Positions 8,274 through 15,634 of a stretch of DNA of 17,520 bases are shown piece after piece. Numbering within the stretch: position 1 is the first letter of the stretch; the number at the start of each line of letters is the position of its first letter. The translations under genes and the position numbers were made by a program. The notes beneath the pieces are model-generated. The model saw only the letters and a list, made by a program, of their open reading frames with translations, was not told the origin of the DNA and ran no database searches. Location: NCBI GenBank assembly GCA_038237245.1, contig JBBRYY010000054.1:1-17520 (forward strand), written 5' to 3'. The DNA is from FEN-1250 sp038237245 (GTDB taxonomy: Bacteria > Gemmatimonadota > Gemmatimonadetes > Gemmatimonadales > Gemmatimonadaceae).

Positions 8274-8317
8274 GAACGGGCCGGAGAATCGCAGGATTCT
8301 CCGGCCCGTTCTTTTTT
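8274..8317 (+). terminator. Rho-independent terminator
   Basis: A perfect 17-base stem, GAACGGGCCGGAGAATC paired with its complement, closes a GCAG tetraloop at 8291-8294 and is followed by six T residues (8312-8317). It ends transcription of the lipoprotein gene. There is no A tract on the left side, so it should work only in the plus direction and not for the minus-strand DUF378 gene that ends at 8358. Confidence 0.93.
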
Positions 8318-8357
8318 CGTGCGCGTGGTGGCGAGCACCGCCACCACGCGATGACGA

Positions 8358-8582
8358 TCACGCGGTTGCGGGGGACGTCGCGAGCCAGCGGCGCTGGATC
8401 GCTTTCCACTGCAGCGCCTGATAGATGGCGGCCAGCCCAACCAGCACGTACACGATCCGGCTGAGCGGCGACATCACGCCAAAGATCGTGGCGACGAGAT
8501 CGAAGTTCGCAGCGCCGACGAGCCCCCAATTGAGACCGCCGACGACGAGCAGGACCGCGGCAACTACATCGAGATTCTTCAT
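8358..8582 (-). CDS. DUF378 small membrane protein
   Basis: A 74-residue protein starting at ATG 8582, preceded by GAGGAA about 9 bases upstream, which decides this start over in-frame upstream Met codons. The sequence MKNLDVVAAVLLVVGGLNWGLVG followed by a second hydrophobic segment (LSRIVYVLVGLAAIYQAL) is the typical two-helix DUF378 pattern, including the hallmark GGLNWGL. A short positively charged segment (KAIQRRW) ends the protein. Its function is unknown; DUF378 proteins sit in the inner membrane. It is transcribed divergently from the B12-binding regulator across a 152-base gap, so common control is possible. Confidence 0.9.
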   Translation of the reverse strand: MKNLDVVAAVLLVVGGLNWGLVGAANFDLVATIFGVMSPLSRIVYVLVGLAAIYQALQWKAIQRRWLATSPATA

Positions 8583-8650
8583 GGTTCGTATTCCTCGGAA
8601 AGCTTGAGCGGCAACGAAAGCCCGCGAATGTGGTTGATCTTCTTGCGTAG

Positions 8651-8679
8651 CTATTAAGCAAGGAGAATGCCGCTGTCGA
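8651..8679 (-). promoter_or_regulatory. Possible promoter of DUF378 gene
   Basis: On the minus strand TCGACA (8679-8674; 5 of 6 to the -35 consensus) is separated by 17 bases from TAATAG (8656-8651; only 3 of 6 to the -10 consensus). This would give a leader of about 60 bases. The -10 match is weak, so this is tentative. Confidence 0.3.
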
Positions 8680-8706
8680 AAGGTTGTCGACGTATTTGCC
8701 TTGACA
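8674..8706. promoter_or_regulatory. Candidate CarH/LitR operator
   Basis: TGTCGA occurs at 8674 and again at 8685, exactly 11 bases apart. A near-inverted copy, TTGACA, follows at 8701-8706 and is also the -35 element of the regulator's promoter. CarH operators are, as I recall from Thermus thermophilus work, made of 11-base direct repeats overlapping the -35 element, so the phase and place fit. The repeat sequence differs from the Thermus one, and there are only two phased copies. Binding here would affect both divergent promoters. Confidence 0.35.
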
Positions 8707-8728
8707 GACATTGAACAACGTGTAGATT
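8701..8728 (+). promoter_or_regulatory. Sigma70-type promoter for the CarH-like gene (leaderless)
   Basis: A consensus -35 TTGACA (8701-8706) and TAGATT (8723-8728; 4 of 6) are separated by 16 bases. The expected transcription start, about 6-7 bases after the -10 element, falls on or next to the ATG at 8735, and no Shine-Dalgarno sequence precedes that ATG. Both facts point to a leaderless mRNA. Confidence 0.6.
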
Positions 8729-8734
8729 GAACGC

Positions 8735-9688
8735 ATGTCAGCTACGACCACACTCGCAGAGCCCGAGCTCCGACATCCGATAGCCGTGGTCGCCGAGCGT
8801 ACCGGGCTCTCGCAGGATGTGCTTAGAGTCTGGGAGCGACGCTACGGCGTCGTCACGCCGCTTCGCGATCCCGCCGGACTGCGGCTCTATACCGATCAGG
8901 ACGTGCACCGTCTCATGCTCATCCAGGCCGCGATGCGCGGTGGGCGGAGCATCAGTCGCGTCGCGAAGCTCTCGACCAACGCGCTCGAGCTACTGATCGC
9001 CGAGGACGATATCGCGAGGAAGGCGCGCGTCCCCATCCCGAGCTCGGCGTATGATCCGGAAGACGTTGTCGCTGCATCGCTCTCTTTCGCGCGCACGCTC
9101 GACGCGTCGGCGCTCGACGAGGCGCTGCGCCGAGCAGCAGTCGTCATGGGAATGCCCGCATTTCTCGAGACTGTTGCTGCGCCCCTGCTCCGCCGCGTGG
9201 GCGACGAGTGGCACGCGGGCCGTCTCTCGCCCGCGCACGAGCACCTCGTCACATCGTCGCTCCACGATATAGTCATGGCGATGATGCGCGCGTTCACGAA
9301 TCGCACTGGCGCGCCGACGGTGCTCGTCGCCACGGTCGCCAGCGAGCGTCACGTCATCGGCGCGTCGCTCGTTGGCGCGGCCGCGGCGCTCGAAGGGTGG
9401 AACGTCGTCTACCTCGGCGGCAATCTCCCCACTTCGGAGCTCGCGGCCTCCGCGATCGCTGCGAGTGCGCGCCTCGTCGCCGTGAGCATCGTCTACGTCG
9501 AGGACAGCGAGAGCGTGATACGCGAGATGCGAGAGCTGCGCGAGCGTATCCCGGGTGACATCACGCTCCTCGCCGGCGGCGCGGGTGCGGCGATGCTCTC
9601 GAAGGAGCTTTCTGCAATCGGCGTCCGCGTCGAATCTACCGTCTCCGGACTGCTCTCCGAGCTTCGCGCGGACCGGAATACGGAATGA
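8735..9688 (+). CDS. carH: MerR-family B12-binding transcriptional regulator, CarH/LitR-type photoreceptor
   Basis: A 317-residue protein with three domains: a MerR winged helix (about 13-80; PIAVVAERTGLSQDVLRVWERRYG), a helical cobalamin cap (about 105-185) and a C-terminal Rossmann-like B12-binding domain (about 193-312). The cap has the full W-x9-EH motif: Trp159, Glu169, His170. His160 directly follows the Trp, matching the residue that ligates cobalt after photolysis in Thermus CarH (His132). The B12 domain has E-x-H-x-x-G (Glu204, His206, Gly209), where His206 should be the lower axial ligand. By the family mechanism, a dark tetramer bound to adenosylcobalamin represses its promoter and light breaks it up. 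The start at 8735 follows a promoter with no leader. The TGA overlaps the next ATG (ATGA). No carotenoid gene or photolyase is visible nearby. Light sensing is inferred from the motifs. Confidence 0.93.
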   Translation: MSATTTLAEPELRHPIAVVAERTGLSQDVLRVWERRYGVVTPLRDPAGLRLYTDQDVHRLMLIQAAMRGGRSISRVAKLSTNALELLIAEDDIARKARVPIPSSAYDPEDVVAASLSFARTLDASALDEALRRAAVVMGMPAFLETVAAPLLRRVGDEWHAGRLSPAHEHLVTSSLHDIVMAMMRAFTNRTGAPTVLVATVASERHVIGASLVGAAAALEGWNVVYLGGNLPTSELAASAIAASARLVAVSIVYVEDSESVIREMRELRERIPGDITLLAGGAGAAMLSKELSAIGVRVESTVSGLLSELRADRNTE

Positions 9689-11211
9689 AGCCCCTCGTGC
9701 TCGTGACGGGAGCCACGGGATACATCGGCGGGCGCCTGGTGCGCGAGCTGCACGAGCGCGGCGACCGGGTGCGCTGCATGGTGCGGCGCCCTGACGATGT
9801 TCGCGCGAGTGCGGCGCCGGATGTCGAGATCGTGCGCGGCGACGTGTGTGATGCACCGTCGCTCGTCGACGCGCTCGCTGGAGTGCACACCGCCTACTAT
9901 CTCATCCACGCGATGGCGTCGGGCGACGGCTTCGCCCGCGAGGAGAGCGAGGGGGCGCGCAACTTTGCGCGCGCGGCAGCCGCGGCCGGCGTGCAGCGCA
10001 TCATCTACCTCGGCGGTCTCGGACGAAGCGCGAATCTTTCGGAGCATCTCGAAAGCCGCCAGGAAGTCGGGCGTCTCCTCTGCGAAAGCGGAGTGACGAC
10101 GGTGGAGCTGCGCTCCTCGGTGATCATCGGCTCGGGGAGTCTTTCCTTCGAGCTCGTGCGAGCACTCGTCGAGCGGCTGCCGATGATGATCATTCCGCGC
10201 TGGGTCAGTCAGCGTACGCAGCCGATCGCGGTGGACGACGTGCTCGCCTATCTCGTTGCAGCCGCGAACATTCCGATCGCAAAGAACACGATCATCGAGA
10301 TTGGCGGTTCCGAGCAGCTGTCGTATCTCGACATCATGCGCGAATACGCGAAGCAGCGGGGGCTGAAGCGGTGGTTCGTGAGGGTGCCGGTGTTGACGCC
10401 GTGGCTCTCCAGCCGTTGGCTCGGGCTCATCACGCCCGTGTACGCACGCGTCGGCGCGAAGCTCATCGACAGCGTGCGCAACGAGACCATCGTGAAGTCG
10501 CCGCTCGCAGCGCAGCTCTTTCCCGAAATTCATCCGCGCGGAATGAGAACCGCGATCGCGCAGGCGATGCGTAACGAAGATCGCGAGTTCGCCGAGACGC
10601 GCTGGTCGGATGCGGCGTCCTCGCTCGGCAGCATGCAGACGCACGCGGAGGCGGAGGGTGGATCGCGTCTCGTGGATTCGCGCGAAGCGAGCGTCGCGGG
10701 ATCACCGGCGGCGGCGTTCCGATCGATCGAACGCATCGGCGGCGGGGCCGGCTGGTATTACGGCGACTGGCTCTGGCAGCTGCGCGGCGCGGCAGATCTG
10801 CTCGTGGGGGGCGCCGGGATGCGGCGCGGGCGCCGTCACCCGGACACACTGCGCACGGGAGACGCGCTCGACTTCTGGCGCGTCGAGGCGCTGGAGCGAG
10901 ACCGCCTTCTGCGACTTCGCGCCGAGATGAAAGTGCCGGGACGCGCGTGGCTGCAGTTCGAGGTGACGCCGCACGGCGCCGGGAGCACGATCAGGCAAAC
11001 GGCGATCTTCGAACCGCGCGGGCTCGCGGGGCTGCTCTACTGGTACGCGCTCATGCCCGTGCACGGGTTGATCTTCGGCGGGATGCTGCGCGGCATCGCG
11101 AGGGCGAGCGAGACCCCCGACGTCAACCGGCGGGGGACAGCTGATATTGCTCCAGCTTCCCGTCGGGCATCTCGTACGTCCACACGCGTAGCGCCCGACC
11201 GGCGAAAGTGA
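9685..11211 (+). CDS. SDR-family NAD(P)-binding protein with C-terminal DUF2867
   Basis: A 508-residue two-domain protein. Residues 1 to about 300 form an atypical (TMR/YbjT-like) short-chain dehydrogenase Rossmann fold with GATGYIG at 9-15 as the dinucleotide loop. The classical YxxxK active site is not seen (the region reads HLESRQEVG), so catalysis is uncertain. Residues of about 350-485 match the DUF2867 pattern (GGGAGWYYGDWLWQLRGAADLLVGG, GDALDFWRVE, LYWYALMPVHGLIFGGMLRGIA). The ATG overlaps the regulator's TGA, so the two are translationally coupled. Genes of this type occur in some LitR-linked clusters, as I recall, together with photolyase and lipid-modifying enzymes; a light-induced role is inference. 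The last 29 codons (Arg-rich: RRGTADIAPASRRASRTSTR) run antisense over the end of the convergent serine hydrolase gene and look like an unselected extension. Confidence 0.9.
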   Translation: MKPLVLVTGATGYIGGRLVRELHERGDRVRCMVRRPDDVRASAAPDVEIVRGDVCDAPSLVDALAGVHTAYYLIHAMASGDGFAREESEGARNFARAAAAAGVQRIIYLGGLGRSANLSEHLESRQEVGRLLCESGVTTVELRSSVIIGSGSLSFELVRALVERLPMMIIPRWVSQRTQPIAVDDVLAYLVAAANIPIAKNTIIEIGGSEQLSYLDIMREYAKQRGLKRWFVRVPVLTPWLSSRWLGLITPVYARVGAKLIDSVRNETIVKSPLAAQLFPEIHPRGMRTAIAQAMRNEDREFAETRWSDAASSLGSMQTHAEAEGGSRLVDSREASVAGSPAAAFRSIERIGGGAGWYYGDWLWQLRGAADLLVGGAGMRRGRRHPDTLRTGDALDFWRVEALERDRLLRLRAEMKVPGRAWLQFEVTPHGAGSTIRQTAIFEPRGLAGLLYWYALMPVHGLIFGGMLRGIARASETPDVNRRGTADIAPASRRASRTSTRVAPDRRK

Positions 11212-12523
11212 CGCGATAGATTCGCTCGAGCATTCCCCCTCGCTCGTGTTGCCCCGTTTGCACGAACGCGGTCGGCGCGCCGAGCGGGCTGAGGGTTGCC
11301 TTGAAATCGGCGAGCGCCTGCGCGCTGAAGTACGCGCTGGCGTCGGCGGTGAGGGAAGAGCGATCGATCGTTCCGTGTTGCAGCCCCTCGAAGATCGCGC
11401 GAGCGCGCGCGGTGCGGTTCTGCGTGTCGGCGTCCTCGCTGGTGAACAGCGAGCGGCCGATGCCGTCTGCGATCAGCGATGAGGCGGGCGCGGCGTCCTG
11501 ATTCGTGAGGACGATGACCGCAGCGCTATCATCCGGATAGACGATGTTCTCGGCCGTGAAGCCGCCGACCTCACCGCTGTGCTCGATCGTGCGATGGCCG
11601 CCCGACATGTCCACATCCACGCCGAGCCCGTAGTTCGCGCTGACGCCGTTCTTCAGCAGAACGGTGGTCTGCATCGTGCGCCACGATTCCGGCTTCAGGA
11701 GCGACTGCCGGATCATAGCGATGTCCCACTTCGCGAGATCGCTCGCGGTCATCGCGAGCTCCCCCGCGCCGTACATCCACCCGGGCCCGGTCGATGTAGC
11801 GGGGCGCGGCGGTCCGAGCCCGTAGCGCATGTAGCCGACGGGCTGCACGGCGGTCGGACCCTTCGCATCGAAGTCGACCGCGCTCTTCATGCCGAGTGGG
11901 TCGAGAATGCGCGTACGCACGAACTCGAAGAAGGGTTTGCCACTCGCCTTCTCGACGATGAGTGCCGCGATCTCGAAGTTCGTGTTGCTGTACTGCCATC
12001 GTGTGCCCGGCTCGAAGTCGAGTGGCTGTTTCGCCCAGTGGTCGAGAATTCCCTGTGGCGTGATCGCCTTCTCCATCGCCGGCGGCACATAGTCCTGCGG
12101 CCAGAAGTCCTGGTAGCCGGAGGTGTGGGAGAGAAGTTGGCGGATCGTAACCTCGTTTCCACGCGTGAGGCCTGGCACGTACTTCGAGACGGGATCATCG
12201 AGCGCGAGCTTCCCCTCCTGTTGAAGAAGGAGCACGCAGGCGGCGGTGAACTGTTTGCTGATCGATCCGATCCCGTACTGCATGTCGCGCGTCGCCGCCA
12301 CGTGCGGGTCGAGCTTTGCAGCGCCGTACGCCTGTGCGTACGCGAGCTGTCCGTGCATGACGACGGCGACGGATGCGCTTGGAACGCCGGTGCTCGCGAG
12401 CACCGCAGCGGCAATCGAGTCGACGCGCGCGGGGAGACCCGTAGCTGCGTCCTGCGCATGGGCGAGCGGGGCGACTGCGCAGAGTGCGAGCAGTGTTGCG
12501 AGCGATGAGATGCGGTTCGTCAT
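11123..12523 (-). CDS. Exported serine hydrolase, beta-lactamase class C / PBP4* family
   Basis: A 466-residue protein starting at ATG 12523; an in-frame ATG eight codons upstream is less likely because the chosen start gives a tight signal peptide (MTNRISSLATLLALCAVAPLAHAQ). The beta-lactamase fold (PF00144) motifs are in order: SISK with Ser87 nucleophile and Lys90, YSN at 178-180, and HSG at 315-317 in place of KTG. Supporting blocks are LLSHTSGY and GTRWQYSNTNFEIAALIVEKASGKPF. A roughly 100-residue C-terminal extension follows the catalytic domain. HSG instead of KTG is usual for esterase or peptidase members, so this is probably not an antibiotic-hydrolysing beta-lactamase; D-amino peptidase or esterase activity is possible. 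It follows the last permease gene by 54 bases on the same strand and may share its transcript. Its 3' end overlaps the convergent SDR gene by 89 bases. Confidence 0.93.
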   Translation of the reverse strand: MTNRISSLATLLALCAVAPLAHAQDAATGLPARVDSIAAAVLASTGVPSASVAVVMHGQLAYAQAYGAAKLDPHVAATRDMQYGIGSISKQFTAACVLLLQQEGKLALDDPVSKYVPGLTRGNEVTIRQLLSHTSGYQDFWPQDYVPPAMEKAITPQGILDHWAKQPLDFEPGTRWQYSNTNFEIAALIVEKASGKPFFEFVRTRILDPLGMKSAVDFDAKGPTAVQPVGYMRYGLGPPRPATSTGPGWMYGAGELAMTASDLAKWDIAMIRQSLLKPESWRTMQTTVLLKNGVSANYGLGVDVDMSGGHRTIEHSGEVGGFTAENIVYPDDSAAVIVLTNQDAAPASSLIADGIGRSLFTSEDADTQNRTARARAIFEGLQHGTIDRSSLTADASAYFSAQALADFKATLSPLGAPTAFVQTGQHERGGMLERIYRVTFAGRALRVWTYEMPDGKLEQYQLSPAG

Positions 12524-12577
12524 GGGTCCGGATTGGGATGAAGGCATGGATCGGCAGGTCGAATGTGACGTACGCAG

Positions 12578-13744
12578 CTACCTCAACGCCTGGATCACGG
12601 GAAGCTTCGACGCACGTCGCGCCGGGAAGAATCCGCCGACGAGTCCCATCACGACGGCGAACATGAGTCCCGCAAGAAGTAGAAGCGGCGTGACGCGGAA
12701 AGCGAAGGCAATCTCGCTGAAGCTCGCCCAGTTCGTCGTGCTCGTCACCACGCCGTTGATCGGCAGCGCAAGCAGAATCCCGACGATGCCGCCGAGGAAG
12801 GCAATGATCGCCGACTCGGCGAGGAAGCTCGCCATCACGCTGCGCGGGTGAAAGCCGAGCGTCAGCAGCACGGCGATCTCCGGCGTGCGGGAGCTGACGG
12901 CGGCGTACATCGTGTTGACCGCGCCGAATACGGCACCGACGGCCATGATCGAAGTGATCATGATCGCGAGGAAGCGGAGGATGTTGCCGAGCAGCTGCGA
13001 TTGATTCGCGTAGAACTCGGACTCGCGGCGCGCATCGACCTGAAGGCGCTGGTCGGCGAGGAGCGAGCGCTTCACCTCGTCGAAGGCGCCCGGATCCTTC
13101 AGCCGAAACGCAAGTACCTGAAAGTCCTGGCCGCGAAAGACACTCTGAAACTGCTCGTTCTCTCCCCAAATCTCCGATTCGAAGCTCGATCCCTCGGCAG
13201 TAAATCGGCAGACGACGTTCCAGTCGCGATTCGAAAAGCGGAGCACGTCACCGACTTTCACGTTCGCGAACCGGCCCGTGAGCTTTGCTCCCACGCAGAT
13301 CTCGCTCTGCCCCGACGCGAAGCGACGTCCTTCGATGACCCTGATATTGCGTCGGACCTCGAACGCCTTGTCGGACACGCCACGAGCAACGACGTTGGCG
13401 ACGTCGAACTTTCCGCCGCCCTCGCGCGGAATGTTGATGACGATGTACGTCTCGGGGCTGATGAGGGGACGACCATCCGCCGCGGCTGCGATGTACGGAG
13501 ACGCGCTGATGATGCTCACGGCTTCGCGCGGTATCGCGCTCGAGAGCTCGCTGTCGGCGCCTCTCCGGAGCACCAGCACGTTGTCCCACGATCCCGTCTT
13601 CGCGAGTGCAGCGATGAAGCCGTTCGCGAGCGCGAGCATGGCAACGAAAACCGCCACGACGAGACCGATGCCGAGCGCGGTGAGCGCGGTCGAGACCGGC
13701 CGTTGTGTCACGCTGCGGAGGTTGTAGACGAACGGGATTTTCAT
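12578..13744 (-). CDS. ABC transporter permease, FtsX/MacB type (second permease)
   Basis: A 388-residue inner-membrane protein with the MacB/FtsX layout: one N-terminal transmembrane helix (about 15-42; STALTALGIGLVVAVFVAMLALANG), a periplasmic domain of about 215 residues, then three helices near the C-terminus (about 258-285, 305-330, 345-370). The signature cytoplasmic loop RTPEIAVLLTLGFHPRSVMASFLAESAII and the closing FFPARRASKLPVIQALR are classic for FtsX-type permeases. ATG 13744 overlaps the upstream stop as ATGA, and GGAGGG lies just before it inside the upstream gene, supporting this start over the longer open frame to 14146. It probably pairs with the other permease as a heterodimer. 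Confidence 0.92.
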   Translation of the reverse strand: MKIPFVYNLRSVTQRPVSTALTALGIGLVVAVFVAMLALANGFIAALAKTGSWDNVLVLRRGADSELSSAIPREAVSIISASPYIAAAADGRPLISPETYIVINIPREGGGKFDVANVVARGVSDKAFEVRRNIRVIEGRRFASGQSEICVGAKLTGRFANVKVGDVLRFSNRDWNVVCRFTAEGSSFESEIWGENEQFQSVFRGQDFQVLAFRLKDPGAFDEVKRSLLADQRLQVDARRESEFYANQSQLLGNILRFLAIMITSIMAVGAVFGAVNTMYAAVSSRTPEIAVLLTLGFHPRSVMASFLAESAIIAFLGGIVGILLALPINGVVTSTTNWASFSEIAFAFRVTPLLLLAGLMFAVVMGLVGGFFPARRASKLPVIQALR

Positions 13745-14883
13745 TCGACCCTCCGCAGCGCCTGGACCACGGGCAATCGCGCCGCCTGCCACGCCGGGAA
13801 CACGCCGCTCGCGATCGTCAGCAGCAGCGCCACGCCGATGCCCACGAGCATCGTACCCGCAGTGACGTGGAAGCCCGGAAGAAAGCCGCCCTCCCCGAAA
13901 CCGGTGACGATGGGCAGCAGCACAGCTGCGCCGAGCCCGAGCAGCGCGCCCGCGAGCGAAACGACGGCGGCCTCGATGATGACGAGCCGAAAGACCGTGG
14001 CGTCCGAGAAGCCGACGGTCTTCATCACCGCGACCTCGGAGGTACGCTCCCGCTGACTCATCATCATCGCATTCGCCGATACGAGCAGAATCGCGAAGAC
14101 GACCGCCATGCCGATGGTGCTCATCAGGAGCGACACGTTCCCCCACATGCTGGCAAAGCCTGCGGCGAACGCCTTCTCCGTACCGGTCTTCGTCGGAGCG
14201 TTCGAGTTTCTGAACTGGTCGTCGATTGTTCTAGCCACGGTCGGGGCCGCGGTCGGATCATCGATCTTCATGATGAACCATCCGGGTGTGACGCGCGTCG
14301 GGTACTTCTCGTAGAGGTAGTCGTAGTGGAACATGAACGAATCGTCGCCGTACTCTTTCAACGTGGGGTGGTAGATCCCGCGAATGGTGAACGTCCAATC
14401 CCCCGGGAAGATCGTCCCCTGCAGAGTGATGTCGTCGCCCACCTTCCATCCAAACTGCCGCACGAGCCCCTCGCCGATGATTGCGGCCGAGCGCTCCTTG
14501 AGGAAGGCCTGCTTCTGGTCTTCGGATATCGCAAGCTCCGGATACATCTTCAGATACGTCTCCGGATCGATTGCGAACTGCGCGAAGAACTTCTTCCCGT
14601 CACCATACTTGCCGCCGAACCAGTTCGCCCACGTCACCGCCCGCACGTGCGGCACGGACGAGAGACGCGCCGCGTAGCTCATCGGCAGCGGAATCACGAA
14701 CGCCGTCGAGTTCTGCACGATCATGCGCGATGCGCTGCTCACCTCGGAGCCGGCGCTCAGTGTGGTGACGACGGAGCGAAGTGATGCGAAGAGAAAGAGC
14801 GCGAGCGAGACGCTCAACGTGGTGAGCAGCGTGCGCAGCTTGTGCCGCTTGAGATTGGCGAGCACCAGCGGAAGGAACTTCAT
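13741..14883 (-). CDS. ABC transporter permease, FtsX/MacB type (first permease)
   Basis: A 380-residue permease. Helix 1 is at about 16-40 (RTLLTTLSVSLALFLFASLRSVV), a large periplasmic domain follows to about 255 (aromatic-rich: ANWFGGKYGDGKKFF, FHYDYLYEKYPTRVTPGWF), then three helices. The FtsX loop RTSEVAVMKTVGFSDATVFRLVIIEAAVV and terminal VFPAWQAARLPVVQALRRVE are present. Its ATG overlaps the ATPase stop as ATGA, with GGGAG 7 bases before it, so the start is well supported. It differs clearly from the second permease in the periplasmic domain, which suggests an asymmetric transporter. Confidence 0.93.
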   Translation of the reverse strand: MKFLPLVLANLKRHKLRTLLTTLSVSLALFLFASLRSVVTTLSAGSEVSSASRMIVQNSTAFVIPLPMSYAARLSSVPHVRAVTWANWFGGKYGDGKKFFAQFAIDPETYLKMYPELAISEDQKQAFLKERSAAIIGEGLVRQFGWKVGDDITLQGTIFPGDWTFTIRGIYHPTLKEYGDDSFMFHYDYLYEKYPTRVTPGWFIMKIDDPTAAPTVARTIDDQFRNSNAPTKTGTEKAFAAGFASMWGNVSLLMSTIGMAVVFAILLVSANAMMMSQRERTSEVAVMKTVGFSDATVFRLVIIEAAVVSLAGALLGLGAAVLLPIVTGFGEGGFLPGFHVTAGTMLVGIGVALLLTIASGVFPAWQAARLPVVQALRRVE

Positions 14884-15587
14884 CGCACTGCTCCCGCGCC
14901 GGCCGGGGTGAGCTCCCGCTCGAGGAGCACCCCCTTCTCGAGATGCAGCACCGTCTTTGCCCGCTCGGCGGCTTTCGCGTCGTGCGTCACGATCATGATC
15001 GTCTTGTGAAACTCGTCATTCAACCGCCGCAGGAGCTCGAGCACTTCTTCGGAGCTCTTCGAGTCGAGCTGTCCCGTCGGTTCATCGAGCAGAATCAGCG
15101 TCGGGTCCGCGACGATGGCGCGCGCGATGGCAACGCGCTGCTCCTGCCCGCCTGAGAGCTGCCGCGGATAGTGATCCACGCGATCCGCGAGCCCGACGAC
15201 GTTGAGCGCAATCCCCGTTCGCTCGGCCCGCTCCTTCCGATTGAGGTTGGTGAGGAGCAGCGGGAGCTCGACGTTCTGCTGTGCGGTGAGCACCGGGAGC
15301 AGGTTGTACGACTGGAAGACGAAGCCGATCGTACGTGCTCGCCACGATGCGAGCTGCGACGACGTCATCGAGCTCACCTCGGCGCCCGCGACGCGCACGG
15401 AGCCGCTCGTCGGCTTATCGAGTCCGGCGACAAGATTGAGCAGGGTCGACTTGCCCGAGCCCGACGGTCCCATGAGCGCGGTGAAACTCCCCTCCTCGAA
15501 GTCCATTGTGAGACCGCTGTACACATCGACCGTCTGCGCTTCGCGCTTGAACGACTTGTAGACATCGCGAATTTCGACGAGAGCCAT
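14880..15587 (-). CDS. ABC transporter ATPase, LolD/MacB family
   Basis: A 235-residue cytosolic ATPase that powers the two FtsX-type permeases. Walker A is GPSGSGKST (40-48), Gln92 lies in the Q loop (FQSYNLLPVLT), the signature is LSGGQEQR (144-151), Walker B is LILLDE (164-169) followed by PTGQLD, and the switch His202 is in VTHD. The PTGQLD D-loop replaces the more common PTGNLD. Length and motif spacing fit LolD/MacB stand-alone ATPases. ATG 15587 gives the standard N-terminus (VEIRDVYKSF). It lies 47 bases downstream of the adaptor gene and overlaps the first permease by four bases. The substrate cannot be told from the ATPase; MacB-like machines export peptides, macrolides, lipoproteins or siderophores. 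Confidence 0.95.
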   Translation of the reverse strand: MALVEIRDVYKSFKREAQTVDVYSGLTMDFEEGSFTALMGPSGSGKSTLLNLVAGLDKPTSGSVRVAGAEVSSMTSSQLASWRARTIGFVFQSYNLLPVLTAQQNVELPLLLTNLNRKERAERTGIALNVVGLADRVDHYPRQLSGGQEQRVAIARAIVADPTLILLDEPTGQLDSKSSEEVLELLRRLNDEFHKTIMIVTHDAKAAERAKTVLHLEKGVLLERELTPAGAGAVR

Positions 15588-15634
15588 GGGAGTGGGTCCG
15601 TAGAGAAGAGAAGGTGAGGCTCGTGACTATTCGA

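Noticed and set aside
8274..8317. Bidirectional terminator also serving DUF378
   Set aside because: No A tract lies left of the stem, so the minus-strand transcript would lack a U run.
8701..8733. TTGACA, TTGAACA and TTGAACG as a three-copy CarH operator
   Set aside because: They are spaced 10 and 16 bases apart, not in a constant period, and overlap promoter elements that explain the first copy.
11123..12523. Serine hydrolase as an antibiotic-resistance beta-lactamase
   Set aside because: HSG replaces KTG and the protein has a long C-terminal extension, which fits esterase or peptidase members rather than AmpC enzymes.
12848..14056. 402-codon plus-strand frame opposite the permeases
   Set aside because: Shadow of two well-supported permease genes; Arg/His/Glu-rich with no recognisable domain.
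13745..14146. N-terminal extension of the second permease
   Set aside because: It lies antiparallel in frame terms to the first permease's coding sequence and precedes a standard FtsX N-terminus with its own ribosome site.
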